DNA from: an uncultured Porphyromonas sp.
Lineage (GTDB): Bacteria; Bacteroidota; Bacteroidia; Bacteroidales; Porphyromonadaceae
Direction of reading: 5' to 3'
DNA length: 31,240 nt
NCBI RefSeq assembly: GCF_938039215.1
Contig: NZ_CALHVI010000052.1
Coordinates: forward strand, 1-31,240
Shown here in pieces: positions 22,871 to 31,081 of this stretch. Position 1 is the stretch's first letter, and each line of letters starts with the position of its first letter. The translations under genes and the position numbers were made by a program. The notes beneath the pieces are model-generated. The model made no database searches. It was not told the origin of the DNA and saw only the letters and a list, made by a program, of their open reading frames with translations.

Positions 22871-23869
22871 ATGCACATTCCCTTTTGTCCTAGCGACCAA
22901 GTCAGGGCTACCCTACGAGCGATGAATGAAGCATCCGCTCTGGGGAAGCCCTTCTTCTTTGTCCTTGACTTCGAGCTCCAAGAAGGGCTCTTCTTCGCCG
23001 ATCCGCTCCACGAGCCCGACGGCTCGATCTTCTTTGACTTCCCTTCGGCTAGGACACCCGAGCCTCGAGGGAGGAAGCTCCCCATCACGCTCACGCCAAG
23101 CCCCGAGCCCCTCCCCCGATACCAAGAGCGCTTCCGCATCATCCATGAGGGGCTCTCTCGGGGGGATAGCTTCCTGACGAACCTCACCCTCCGCACGCCC
23201 ATCGAGACCGAAGCTAGCCTAGAGGACATCTACTGCTCCTCGAGCGCTACCTATCGGGTACTTCTACCCCATCGCTTCGTCTCTTTCTCGCCCGAACGCT
23301 TCGTTACCCTCAGAGGATCCGAACTGACGACGCATCCGATGAAGGGGACGATCGACGCTCGCCTACCCGAGGCGGCAGAGCGTCTCAGGAGTGACTACAA
23401 GGAAGGCTGTGAGCACCATACCATCGTCGATCTGATGCGCAATGACCTCAGTCGGGTCTCGGAGCAGGTGCACGTACGTCGCTTCAAGTACTTGACGGAG
23501 CTCCACACCTCGTCGGGTCCTCTGCTACAGATGAGTTCGGAGATCGTCGGCACTCTGGATCGAGAGCGTGGGCTGGCTCTAGGCGATCTGATCCTAGAGC
23601 TTCTCCCCGCAGGCTCCATCAGTGGAGCTCCCAAGAGGCGCACCGTAGAGCTCATCCAAGAGGCCGAAGGGACCCCCCGAGGCTTCTACACGGGGGTCTG
23701 TGGCTACTTCGATGGCGAAGCTCTAGACTCCGCCGTCCTCATCCGCTTCATCGAAGAGACTCCCACGGGCGAACTCTTCTACCGCTCGGGGGGAGGCATC
23801 ACCATCAATAGTCAGTGCGAAGACGAGTATCACGAATGTTTGCAGAAGATCTACATCCCACAGAGCTAG
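22871..23869 (+). CDS. pabB: Aminodeoxychorismate synthase component I (PabB)
   Basis: 332 residues, a compact chorismate-binding enzyme that makes 4-amino-4-deoxychorismate for folate synthesis. The key discriminator is HPMKGTI: Lys158 sits where PabB uses a Lys nucleophile, while TrpE has Ala. Other family motifs are DLMRNDLSRV, PAGSISGAPK, and FYTGVCGYF with RSGGGI near the end. The N-terminal half is shorter than in E. coli PabB, as is common in Bacteroidota. No PabA glutaminase is adjacent; ammonia or the amidotransferase of tryptophan synthesis would have to supply nitrogen (inference). The pabC reading frame overlaps its last 34 bases. Confidence 0.94.
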   Translation: MHIPFCPSDQVRATLRAMNEASALGKPFFFVLDFELQEGLFFADPLHEPDGSIFFDFPSARTPEPRGRKLPITLTPSPEPLPRYQERFRIIHEGLSRGDSFLTNLTLRTPIETEASLEDIYCSSSATYRVLLPHRFVSFSPERFVTLRGSELTTHPMKGTIDARLPEAAERLRSDYKEGCEHHTIVDLMRNDLSRVSEQVHVRRFKYLTELHTSSGPLLQMSSEIVGTLDRERGLALGDLILELLPAGSISGAPKRRTVELIQEAEGTPRGFYTGVCGYFDGEALDSAVLIRFIEETPTGELFYRSGGGITINSQCEDEYHECLQKIYIPQS

Positions 23870-24552
23870 AGCGAACGCCCCTCTTCATCGAGACCCTCAT
23901 GCTCCGCTCGGGGAAGCTCCTACGCACAGAGCTTCATCGGGAGCGTATGCGACACTCCCTCGAGACTGAGCTTGCTCGGCGGGATGAAGTAGAATGTTCC
24001 CCCCTCCTTGCTCAGCTTAGTTCTCCTGCCCCTTGGTCTAAGGTGGAGCACTTCCTCTCGCACCAGCAGCTCGATCCCCAAGCTACCTACCGCCTCACCC
24101 TAGGCTACGATCTCCACGAGATCTGCTCCATCCGTCTCATCCCCTACGAGCGACGAATACTGCGAGCGCTACGCCCAGTCATGCTCCCCTCGAACTTTGA
24201 CTACAGCCTCAAGTGGGCGGATCGGAGCTTCTTCGATCGAGTGACGGCACAGATGCCTCGGGACGAAGAGCCCCTCTTCGTTCGTTCGGATGGGACGATC
24301 ACCGATACCTCCTACACCAATGTGTTGGTGGAGCTTGACGAAGGGCTCTTCACCCCGACACGTCCCCTCCTTCGGGGGACACAGCGAAGCTACCTCTTGA
24401 AGGAAGGGCTCATCCAAGAGCACGACACCTTGACGCTGGAGAAGATCCGAAGTGCTCGGCGCATCCTCCTCATCAATGCGCTCCTCCCCTTGGATGAAGC
24501 GATCAAGCTCCCTCCCGAAGCCCTTATTCCCAGTACCCTTCAGAGGGGGTAA
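23836..24552 (+). CDS. pabC: Aminodeoxychorismate lyase-like class IV aminotransferase (PabC)
   Basis: 238 residues from ATG 23836; a GTG at 23815 is a less likely start. It is a PLP fold-IV enzyme, and next to pabB it most likely cleaves aminodeoxychorismate to p-aminobenzoate and pyruvate. It opens with FIETLMLRSGKLLRTELHRERM, typical of the short Bacteroidota PabC form. Lys126 in LKWADRS is the expected Schiff-base residue, and ITDTSYTNVLVE is the conserved strand near the cofactor phosphate. The 34-bp overlap with pabB suggests translational coupling. The last few codons (about STLQRG and the stop) lie inside the flank of repeat element B, so its C-terminus may have been reshaped by the insertion. 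Confidence 0.88.
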   Translation: MFAEDLHPTELERTPLFIETLMLRSGKLLRTELHRERMRHSLETELARRDEVECSPLLAQLSSPAPWSKVEHFLSHQQLDPQATYRLTLGYDLHEICSIRLIPYERRILRALRPVMLPSNFDYSLKWADRSFFDRVTAQMPRDEEPLFVRSDGTITDTSYTNVLVELDEGLFTPTRPLLRGTQRSYLLKEGLIQEHDTLTLEKIRSARRILLINALLPLDEAIKLPPEALIPSTLQRG

Positions 24553-24745
24553 AAAGGGACCCACTGTGGGTCGCCTTGACGACCCACGGTAGGTCGCATC
24601 GACGACCCACAGTAGGTCGTAAGAGCGACCTACCATAGGTCGCAAAAAGGGTGCTCCTAAGTTCCCCATTCCAGCACCTCCTGCGCCTAGCTCCCGACGC
24701 TTCGAGCTCCGTCAAGGAAAAGCAACCGAAGAAACGCCCCCGACG
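24536..24745. repeat. Palindromic repeat element B (same family as 6276-6470, opposite orientation)
   Basis: Four 17-bp near-palindromes at 24557, 24580, 24603 and 24626, exactly 23 bp apart, of the type CGACCCACNGTAGGTCG, with 6-nt spacers CCTTGA, CATCGA and TAAGAG. The middle spacer is the reverse complement of the middle spacer in element A (TCGATG). The flank CCCTTCAGAGGGGGTAAAAA on the left and CCGAAGAAACGCCCCCGACG (24726-24745) on the right recur inverted around element A, at similar distances (about 48 bp from core edge to a shared CTCCCG). It begins inside the 3' end of pabC and ends shortly before the tRNA-Leu promoter. Confidence 0.8.
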
Positions 24746-24754
24746 CATAGGAGC

Positions 24755-24785
24755 TTGGCGAAATAAGATTTTATTCCTACCTTTG
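24755..24785 (+). promoter_or_regulatory. Promoter of tRNA-Leu
   Basis: A TTG at 24755-24757 and TACCTTTG at 24778-24785 are separated by 20 bp, the proper Bacteroidota -33/-7 layout. The tRNA starts 35 bp downstream of the -7 box. Confidence 0.75.
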
Positions 24786-24819
24786 CAGGGCAATTACGGA
24801 GCTAAGCTCTGCACAGCAT

Positions 24820-24901
24820 GCGGCTGTGGTGTAATTGGTAGCCACGTCAGACTTAGGATCTGATGCCGCGAGGCGTGGGGGTTCGAGTCCCTTCAGCCGC
24901 A
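24820..24901 (+). tRNA. tRNA-Leu (anticodon UAG)
   Basis: The acceptor arms GCGGCTG (24820-24826) and CAGCCGC (24894-24900) pair fully, with discriminator A at 24901. The anticodon stem TCAGA/TCTGA encloses CTTAGGA with anticodon TAG at 24854-24856. A long variable arm (GCC...GGC type) marks a class II tRNA, and the T-loop TTCGAGT is present. The sequence continues with CAAG rather than CCA, so CCA is added after transcription. Confidence 0.96.
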
Positions 24902-24907
24902 CAAGAC

Positions 24908-24940
24908 AAGCTGTCTACTCTCTTAAGAGGTAGGCAGCTT
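24908..24940 (+). terminator. Terminator after tRNA-Leu
   Basis: A stem of about 14 pairs, including G-U pairs (AAGCTGTCTACTCTC with GAGGTAGGCAGCTT), around TTAA. It starts seven bases after the tRNA and is followed by a T-containing stretch. It isolates the tRNA from the riboswitch operon. Confidence 0.7.
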
Positions 24941-24955
24941 GCTTCGTTATATCCA

Positions 24956-24987
24956 TTTGGTAAATGCTGCTTAGTGATGTACCTTTG
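24956..24987 (+). promoter_or_regulatory. Promoter of the thiamine salvage operon
   Basis: TTTG at 24956-24959 and TACCTTTG at 24980-24987, 20 bp apart, match both Bacteroidota promoter boxes exactly. It lies about 18 bp before the riboswitch. Confidence 0.8.
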
Positions 24988-25004
24988 CCAGCGAAAGAAC
25001 TAAG

Positions 25005-25091
25005 GACAAAGGGGTGCTCACCTTCCTCGGGTGAGCTGAGATGATACCCTCAAGACCTGATCCAGATCATACTGGCGTAGGAATTGTTCAT
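25005..25091 (+). ncRNA. TPP riboswitch (THI element)
   Basis: The conserved core is complete: GGGGTGCTCA, a variable P3 stem (CTCACC...GGGTGAG), GCTGAGATGATACCCT, ACCTGATCCAGATCATACT and GGCGTAGGAATTGTT. These are the pyrimidine- and pyrophosphate-sensing arms of the THI box. It lies in the leader of the TonB receptor gene, 62 bp before its ATG. TPP binding should reduce expression. The TACC/GGTA pairing just before the ATG could be part of the switching end, but no clear terminator is seen, so translational control is more likely (inference). Confidence 0.96.
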
Positions 25092-25152
25092 CTACCATAT
25101 TTACCCTTCCCCTTCAGCTCTGCATTACTAATTCGTACCAATCGGTAATTGT

Positions 25153-27423
25153 ATGATGAAGCGAAAAACCCTTCTCTCCGTCGTAGCTCTATCTGCTACG
25201 GCTACCCTACCCTTCACTGCCTCCGCCTCGACCTTCGCCGAGCAAGATAGCCTCAAGACGCACCGCCTCGAAGAGGTGCAAGTGACCGCTACCCGTGCCT
25301 CGGCTCGGACGCCGATGTCCTTCTCCAACCTCTCGAAGGCACAGCTCCAGAAGGCGAACCTCGGCCTTGATGTCCCCTACCTCCTCCTGCAGACCCCATC
25401 CGTCGTCGCCACCAGCGAACCAGGGATCGGGATCGGCTACACCTACCTCCGTGTCCGTGGGGTCGATGCCGCAGGGATCAATATCATGACCAACGGGGTC
25501 CCCCTCAACGACTCCGAGAGCCAAGGAGTCTTCTGGGCCAACATGCCCAACTTCTCCTCCAGCATCCAGGATGCTCAGCTACAACGTGGTGTAGGGACTT
25601 CGTCCAACGGTTCAGCAGCCTTCGGGGCAAGTCTCAACCTTCGCACCGACCACTTCGCCATGACCCCTACGGCCTCCCTCTCCCTCCTCGGAGGAGCCTA
25701 CAATACCTTCCGTCGTGAGGTGCATGCCTCTACGGGACGTATCGCTGGGCACTGGGCCCTCGAAGCTCGTCTAGGGAAGACAACGACCGATGGCTACATT
25801 GACCGTAGTGGCACCGAAGGCACCTCGTACTTCCTCCAGGGAGGCTACTTCGGAGAGCATACCATCCTCAAGCTCCTCTCCTTCGGTGGCAAGCAACGCA
25901 CAGGGATCGCTTGGAACGGGCTGAGCGCTTCCGAAGAAGCAACCTACGGCCGTCGCTACAACTCCGCTGGGCACATGAACCCTGGGAGTAGCCCAGCCGA
26001 TGCCCGCTATCGATACAACACCGACAACTACGAGCAGAACCACCTGCAAGCACAGCTCACCCAGCGACTCAGCGAAGGGCTCATCCTCAACCTTACTGCC
26101 CACTACACCCAAGGCTACGGGTTCACCGATGAGTACCGCACGGGGCGTAAGCTCAAGGAATATGGGCTGAAGGAGTTCATCCTACGTGATGCCGATGGTC
26201 AAGCCATCCTCGACAAGAACGGCAAGGAGCAAAAGGTCAAGAAGATCACCCTCCTTCGCACCAAGTACCTCGACAATGACTTCTATGGCGGGATCGCCAC
26301 CCTAGAATACAAAGCCAATCGCTTGGAACTCACCACGGGGCTCTCTGCTAACCACTATGTCGGGGATCACTACGGCGAGCGTACCCCCATCTCCCCCTAT
26401 CCCTATCAGGTAGAGCCCAACGAGCGCTACTACGAGGACCGTGCACACAAGACCGACCTCTCAGGCTTCACGAAGGCCTCCTATGAGATCGCCTCTGGGC
26501 TCAACCTCTTTGCCGACCTACAGTATCGCTTCATCGACTACCGCATCAAGGGATCGATCGATCACTTCACGGGAGGCAAGCAGCAGCAGATGGATCTCAA
26601 GAAGACCTTCAGTTTCTTCAACCCTAAGGCAGGGCTCTTCTACCAGTTCGCTCCCCAGCATCATGTCTATGGATCTGTCGCTGTAGCCCATCGTGAGCCC
26701 AACCGTAAGCACTACACCGAGGTCAGCGAAGCCCAATATCCCCGTGCCGAGCGTCTCACCGACTACGAACTGGGGTATGGCTTCCGTAGTCGCACCTTCA
26801 CGGCAGGGCTCAACCTCTACTACATGGACTACAAGGACCAGCTCGTCCTCAACGGGAAGATGAGCGATGTCGGCGGTTACCTCAGCGAGAATGTCGCTAA
26901 GAGCTACCGTGCAGGGGTCGAAGTGAATGCCTCTTGGCTCATCCTACCCGCCCTTCGTTGGGATCTAGCCCTCGGGACCAGTCGCAATAAGATCAAGTCC
27001 TACACCCTCTACGCTTGGAGCGACAAGACCTACGAGGAGGTAGCGACGACCTATACCGATACGCCGATCGCCTATTCACCCGAGCTCACTCTGAGCAATA
27101 CCCTGACCTTCAGCCACCGAGCCTTCGAGGCAGCCCTCACCTCGCAGTATGTCGGAGCGCAGTATCTGGACAATACCGGGAGCAAGGATCGTAGCCTACC
27201 TAGCTATCATGTAGCAAGCCTCCGTCTGAGCTATGACCTCCCTGTGCGCAGCCTCAAGGCATGGCGACTCAGCCTGCAGGTCAATAACCTCCTTGACGCT
27301 AAGTATGCGAGCAACGGGAGTGCCTACTACACCTTCGACAAGCTGGGAGCGATCCAGTCGGCCAAGTCCATCTATCCACAGGCAGGCATCCATGTCTTCA
27401 TAGGCTCGACGATCACTCTCTAA
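25153..27423 (+). CDS. TonB-dependent outer-membrane receptor, probably for thiamine
   Basis: 756 residues. Signal peptide to about residue 26 (TASAS), then a TonB-box-like LEEVQVTAT (about 38-46), a plug domain (about 48-170) with LQTPSVV, YLRVRGVDAAGINIMTNGVPLND and GSAAFGASLNLRT, and a 22-strand barrel to the C-terminal FIGSTITL with an aromatic-rich final strand. It is directly under a TPP riboswitch and followed by pnuT and a thiamine kinase gene, so thiamine or a derivative is the expected cargo. This arrangement of riboswitch, receptor, PnuT and pyrophosphokinase is known in Bacteroidota. A second ATG three bases later is an equally possible start. Confidence 0.94.
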   Translation: MMKRKTLLSVVALSATATLPFTASASTFAEQDSLKTHRLEEVQVTATRASARTPMSFSNLSKAQLQKANLGLDVPYLLLQTPSVVATSEPGIGIGYTYLRVRGVDAAGINIMTNGVPLNDSESQGVFWANMPNFSSSIQDAQLQRGVGTSSNGSAAFGASLNLRTDHFAMTPTASLSLLGGAYNTFRREVHASTGRIAGHWALEARLGKTTTDGYIDRSGTEGTSYFLQGGYFGEHTILKLLSFGGKQRTGIAWNGLSASEEATYGRRYNSAGHMNPGSSPADARYRYNTDNYEQNHLQAQLTQRLSEGLILNLTAHYTQGYGFTDEYRTGRKLKEYGLKEFILRDADGQAILDKNGKEQKVKKITLLRTKYLDNDFYGGIATLEYKANRLELTTGLSANHYVGDHYGERTPISPYPYQVEPNERYYEDRAHKTDLSGFTKASYEIASGLNLFADLQYRFIDYRIKGSIDHFTGGKQQQMDLKKTFSFFNPKAGLFYQFAPQHHVYGSVAVAHREPNRKHYTEVSEAQYPRAERLTDYELGYGFRSRTFTAGLNLYYMDYKDQLVLNGKMSDVGGYLSENVAKSYRAGVEVNASWLILPALRWDLALGTSRNKIKSYTLYAWSDKTYEEVATTYTDTPIAYSPELTLSNTLTFSHRAFEAALTSQYVGAQYLDNTGSKDRSLPSYHVASLRLSYDLPVRSLKAWRLSLQVNNLLDAKYASNGSAYYTFDKLGAIQSAKSIYPQAGIHVFIGSTITL

Positions 27424-27453
27424 GCACCCTTCTCCTTCTCTACACCCTACTCT

Positions 27454-28071
27454 ATGGATCTCCTTCACTTCATCTCCTCGCATCCTCTAGAGCTTGTCAC
27501 CGTCGTAGTCTCACTGATCTGGCTCTACCTAGAGTACCGAGCAAGCATCTGGCTCTGGCCCGTGGGCATCCTCCTGCCTCTACTCTGGATACCCATCTGC
27601 TGGCAGAGCCGTCTCTATGGCATGCTCGCCATCAACATCTACTACCTCGTGACGAGCATCATCGGCTGGGTCGTATGGCTCCGCAAGCGAGGGGATGAAG
27701 CGGAGGAGCGTCCGATCACGGATATGAACCCACGCACAGCACTAGTCTACAGTCTGGGTGCTATCGTGGGTTACCTCGGTCTCCTACAGCTGCAGCCCTT
27801 CATCCCCGAGTGGCAAGTCCCTTGGGCAGATGCACTGACGACCATCGCCTCGATCATAGGGATGATCTGGATGGCACGGAAGTGGCGACAGCACTGGCTC
27901 TGCTGGATCCTAGCGAACGCTGCAGGCTTCGTCGCCCTCTACGGAGCAGAGGATTACATCTCCTCCTTCGTCTATGTCGTGAACTTCATCACGGCCTTCT
28001 TCGGCTACCGCAAGTGGGGTCGTCTGATGCGCTCCCACGACAAAGCACCTGCCTCCACCACCCAGCCCTAG
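27454..28071 (+). CDS. pnuT: PnuC-family transporter, thiamine type (PnuT)
   Basis: 205 residues with about seven hydrophobic helices. Family signs are WLYLEYRASIWLWPVGI near the N-terminus, YGMLAINIYYLVTSIIGW, and WILANAAGFVALYGAEDYISSFVYVVNF near the C-terminus. PnuC-like proteins move nicotinamide riboside, riboflavin or thiamine by facilitated diffusion, trapped by a later kinase. The riboswitch upstream and the thiamine pyrophosphokinase 22 bp downstream point to thiamine. It sits 30 bp after the TonB receptor in the same operon. Confidence 0.93.
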   Translation: MDLLHFISSHPLELVTVVVSLIWLYLEYRASIWLWPVGILLPLLWIPICWQSRLYGMLAINIYYLVTSIIGWVVWLRKRGDEAEERPITDMNPRTALVYSLGAIVGYLGLLQLQPFIPEWQVPWADALTTIASIIGMIWMARKWRQHWLCWILANAAGFVALYGAEDYISSFVYVVNFITAFFGYRKWGRLMRSHDKAPASTTQP

Positions 28072-28093
28072 AATAGCCACCCACCCTCTACCT

Positions 28094-28765
28094 ATGCGCT
28101 ACTATCCCCTCTTCACCCAAGAGAACCTACCCAAGACGCTCGTCATCGCCAATGGAGCCTTCCCCAAGGCTCCTACCCCGCTGGCGCTCATCGACCGCTG
28201 GCGCAGTGGCGAGGAAGGCTACAGCCTCACCTGCTGCGATGGAGCGGTCAATAAACTCCGTCAGTACACCGACAAGCTCCCCGATGCCGTGGTGGGGGAT
28301 CTGGATTCGGTATCGTCGGGTCTGAAGGATCTCCTTGAGGGGCGGATCCATCACTTCCTCGATCAGGATACGAACGACCTGACCAAGACGATGAAGTTCA
28401 TCCACAGTCAGGGGGGGAAGCGCCCCATCACGCTCCTCGGAGCAAGTGGAGGGCGAGAAGATCATCTGCTGGCTAATCTCTGTCTCCTGACTACCTACAG
28501 CGACCTGGTCAGCGACCTAGTGATGCTCACGGACGAAGGCTACTTCCTACTCCTCACGGAGCCTTCGGAGGTAGAGATCCTCTTAGGACAGCAGTTCTCC
28601 GTCTTCAACTTCCAGCAGACTCCCATCTCGCTGAGGGGGGCTCACTGGCCTCTGGAGCACTACACCCTGCCTCAGCTCTGGTGTGGCTCACTCAATCGAG
28701 CCAGTGCGAGTCACCTCAGCATCGACACCACGAGTCCCATCCTACTCTACCTCGCTAATGTCTAG
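28094..28765 (+). CDS. thiN: Thiamine pyrophosphokinase
   Basis: 223 residues, full length for the bacterial/eukaryotic-like TPK family. It transfers pyrophosphate from ATP to thiamine to give TPP in one step, trapping imported thiamine. Visible motifs are CCDGAVNKL, VVGDLDSVS (67-75), the catalytic DQDTNDLTKTMKF (90-102) and LLGASGGREDHLLANL. A C-terminal substrate-binding beta domain follows. It is third in the TPP-riboswitch operon. Its stop overlaps the start of the next gene (ATGTCTAG), which implies coupled translation. Confidence 0.95.
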   Translation: MRYYPLFTQENLPKTLVIANGAFPKAPTPLALIDRWRSGEEGYSLTCCDGAVNKLRQYTDKLPDAVVGDLDSVSSGLKDLLEGRIHHFLDQDTNDLTKTMKFIHSQGGKRPITLLGASGGREDHLLANLCLLTTYSDLVSDLVMLTDEGYFLLLTEPSEVEILLGQQFSVFNFQQTPISLRGAHWPLEHYTLPQLWCGSLNRASASHLSIDTTSPILLYLANV

Positions 28766-29510
28766 CCTTCCACCACTGGAGATCGTCCTTCGGGCTCTTG
28801 GTGAGCTCGATCCTCGTGGGGTACTGCCCCCGAGTAGCATGGAACTGGAGCTCTGTCTGGGGCTCAGTAGGGAGGAACTGGATGAAGCCTTCCAAGCGGT
28901 CTATGCCCACCCGATGGAGGATGTCCTTGAGCTCTTTGCTCAGGAGCGTCTCCAGCAGTGCCCGAGCCAGCTTCTCGAGGACTATACAGGGCGAGTCACT
29001 ATGGAGCATGGGTACACGGGCGAGCTGTACTACGGCTACTTCCCCTATCGCTTCGGCGAACTGCTTCTAGCGACGACTCCCCTCGGGCTGTGCTACAGCA
29101 GCTTTACCCTCGGGGATCGTGAGGAGGCACGGGAGCGCCTCATCGGAAGCTACCCGCACGTAGCGCACTTCCACGAAGAGTCCCACCCGATCTTGGAGCA
29201 AGCCATGAGGCACCTAGCTGAGCCGACGGTAGAGCCTCTCCCCCCACTTCATCTCATCGGCACGCTCTTCCAGCGATCAGTCTGGCAGACGATGCTCCTC
29301 GTACCTCGAGGGAGCTGTATCAGCTACCAAAGGATCGGTCAAGCACTGGGCTTCCCTCAGGCTGCCCAAGCGATCGGCTCGGCCGTTGGTGCTAATCCTC
29401 TAGCCCCCTTCATCCCCTGCCACCGAGTCCTTCCCAAGGAACATACCATTGGCTTCTATCACTGGGGGACAGGGCTCAAGGCAGCTCTGCTCGCTCCCGA
29501 ACTACTCTAG
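28758..29510 (+). CDS. ogt: HTH-methylated-DNA-[protein]-cysteine S-methyltransferase (Ada/Ogt type)
   Basis: 250 residues from ATG 28758, which overlaps the thiN stop by eight bases; a longer upstream frame is a shadow of thiN. The N-terminal part (about 5-68) resembles half of an AraC-type helix-turn-helix (SREELDEAFQAVYAHPMEDV). The middle holds the Ogt N-domain. The C-terminal half has RSVWQTMLLVPRGSCISY, IGSAVGANPLAPFIPCHRV with acceptor Cys221, and HWGTGLKAALL. It repairs O6-alkylguanine by irreversible transfer to Cys221. The Cys-rich AdaA phosphotriester domain is absent, so it is not a full Ada. Co-transcription with a thiamine operon has no obvious logic. Confidence 0.93.
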   Translation: MSSLPPLEIVLRALGELDPRGVLPPSSMELELCLGLSREELDEAFQAVYAHPMEDVLELFAQERLQQCPSQLLEDYTGRVTMEHGYTGELYYGYFPYRFGELLLATTPLGLCYSSFTLGDREEARERLIGSYPHVAHFHEESHPILEQAMRHLAEPTVEPLPPLHLIGTLFQRSVWQTMLLVPRGSCISYQRIGQALGFPQAAQAIGSAVGANPLAPFIPCHRVLPKEHTIGFYHWGTGLKAALLAPELL

Positions 29511-29541
29511 CCACATCCGAGCCCACCAAGGCTCCATCCCT

Positions 29542-29598
29542 AGCCACAGATCTCACAGCAAAGCTTCCTCACATGAAGCGCAGCTGAGGTCTGTGGCT
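29542..29598 (+). terminator. Terminator hairpin after the ogt gene
   Basis: AGCCACAGATCTC and GAGGTCTGTGGCT form a 13-pair stem with one G-U pair, around an inner loop of about 31 nt. It is followed by TTTG and lies 31 bp past the ogt stop, closing the thiamine operon. Confidence 0.65.
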
Positions 29599-29643
29599 TT
29601 GTGCTATTGGACAGGGGACGAACGAAGGAGAAAGAAGCAAGTA

Positions 29644-29662
29644 GTGTAAACTTTCTTTACAC
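29644..29662 (+). promoter_or_regulatory. Operator-like inverted repeat upstream of ndh
   Basis: GTGTAAA-CTTTC-TTTACAC is a perfect 7-bp inverted repeat with a 5-bp spacer, 53 bp before the ndh ATG in an AT-richer stretch. It could bind a dimeric regulator. A clear TAnnTTTG box is not seen nearby. Confidence 0.35.
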
Positions 29663-29715
29663 ATCGTCTGTTTTCCTCTTACACGTTTAATGAAAGAATT
29701 ATCCAATAGCTGCAT

Positions 29716-31050
29716 ATGAGTATCAATTTACCTCAGTCTACGCTTCCCCGCGTCGTCATCGCTGGAGGGGGCTTCGCAGGACTCAAGCTCGCTCAAGACC
29801 TTGACGCTCGTCTCTTCCAGATCGTCCTCATCGACCATCATAATTACCACCAGTTCCCCCCGCTGATCTACCAAGTTGCATCGTCGGGACTGGAGCCTAG
29901 TTCGATCGCCTTCCCCTTCCGTGCAGCCTTCCGCAGGAAGAAGAACTTCGTCTTCCGTCTGGCTAATGTCATCGGGGTAGCACCCGAGCGCAAGTGCCTC
30001 CTCACCTCCGTGGGGGAAGTCGAATATGACTACCTCGTGCTGGCCTGCGGAGGGACGACGAACTTCTTCGGCAACGAGCAGATCGCTCGCAATAGCCTCC
30101 CGATGAAGACGCTCTACGAGTCGATGAACCTTCGCAATGTCCTCCTCCAGAATATCGAGAAGGCACTCGTATCCGACAGCCCCGAGGCTCGTGAAGCGCT
30201 CCTAACCGTGGCGATCGTAGGCGGAGGCCCTTCGGGTGTAGAGATCGCAGGCGCTCTAGCGGAGATGAAGCGCTATGTTCTACCGAAGGATTACCCTTAC
30301 CTTGAGACGGAGCAGTTCAAGATCCACCTCATCGATGCCTCGCCCCGCCTCTTGATGGCGATGAGCGAGAAGAGCTCTGCCACGGCTACCAAAGGTCTAG
30401 AGGCTATGGGCGTAGAGATCCATCATCAGACGATGGTCACCGACTATGATGGCAAGGTCTTGACCCTCGGGGATGGGACCAAGATGAATACACGGACGGT
30501 CATCTGGGTGAGTGGGATCGTAGCCAATACCCTCGAAGGATTTTCGCCCGAAGCCATGGGACGAGGCAAGCGCCTGCTCGTGGACGGGCACAACGAACTC
30601 ATAGGCTATCCTGGCATCTTTGCCCTCGGCGACCAATGTCTCATGACGGCAGATCCCGCCTACCCTCAGGGACATCCGCAGATGGCTCAAGTAGCGATCC
30701 AGCAGGCTGTACTGCTGGCGAAGAACCTCAAAGCCCGTGAGGAAGGTCGTGAAGAGAAGACCTTCCACTACCGAGATCTCGGCTCGATGGCTACCATCGG
30801 ACGCAACAGAGCCGTAGCAGAGATCGGTAAGGCGAAGTGGGGTGGCTTCACCGCTTGGGTCCTCTGGCTCGTCGTACACCTTCGCTCCATCCTCTCCGTG
30901 CGCAACAAGGTCATCGTCCTGCTAAACTGGGTCTGGAACTACGTGACCTACGACCGCTCCCTGCGCCTCATCCTCAAGCGCCACGTCCCCGTTGAGCCCT
31001 ACGAAGCTCGCCGTGAGCGTCTGGAGAACAAGGACACGCACGTCGACTAG
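29716..31050 (+). CDS. ndh: Type II NADH:quinone oxidoreductase (NDH-2)
   Basis: 444 residues. A first dinucleotide fold, VVIAGGGFAGLKLA (13-26), binds FAD, and a second, VAIVGGGPSGVEIAGAL (about 163-179), binds NADH. HHNYHQFPPLIYQVASSGLEP is the NDH-2 quinone-site region, and GIFALGDQC is the FAD-ribityl motif. The C-terminal part has hydrophobic stretches (GGFTAWVLWLVVHLRSI and VIVLLNWVWNYVTY) that attach it to the inner face of the cytoplasmic membrane. It passes electrons from NADH to menaquinone without pumping ions. In this organism it could feed quinol to fumarate reductase or to the qNOR encoded at 3793-6039 (inference). Single gene with its own terminator. Confidence 0.94.
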   Translation: MSINLPQSTLPRVVIAGGGFAGLKLAQDLDARLFQIVLIDHHNYHQFPPLIYQVASSGLEPSSIAFPFRAAFRRKKNFVFRLANVIGVAPERKCLLTSVGEVEYDYLVLACGGTTNFFGNEQIARNSLPMKTLYESMNLRNVLLQNIEKALVSDSPEAREALLTVAIVGGGPSGVEIAGALAEMKRYVLPKDYPYLETEQFKIHLIDASPRLLMAMSEKSSATATKGLEAMGVEIHHQTMVTDYDGKVLTLGDGTKMNTRTVIWVSGIVANTLEGFSPEAMGRGKRLLVDGHNELIGYPGIFALGDQCLMTADPAYPQGHPQMAQVAIQQAVLLAKNLKAREEGREEKTFHYRDLGSMATIGRNRAVAEIGKAKWGGFTAWVLWLVVHLRSILSVRNKVIVLLNWVWNYVTYDRSLRLILKRHVPVEPYEARRERLENKDTHVD

Positions 31051-31081
31051 CACCGAGCCCTACCTTCCCCCTTAATTTTTC

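Noticed and set aside
24651..24863. 70-codon open frame running into the tRNA-Leu gene
   Set aside because: It overlaps repeat element B, a tRNA promoter and the tRNA itself; no protein similarity is seen.
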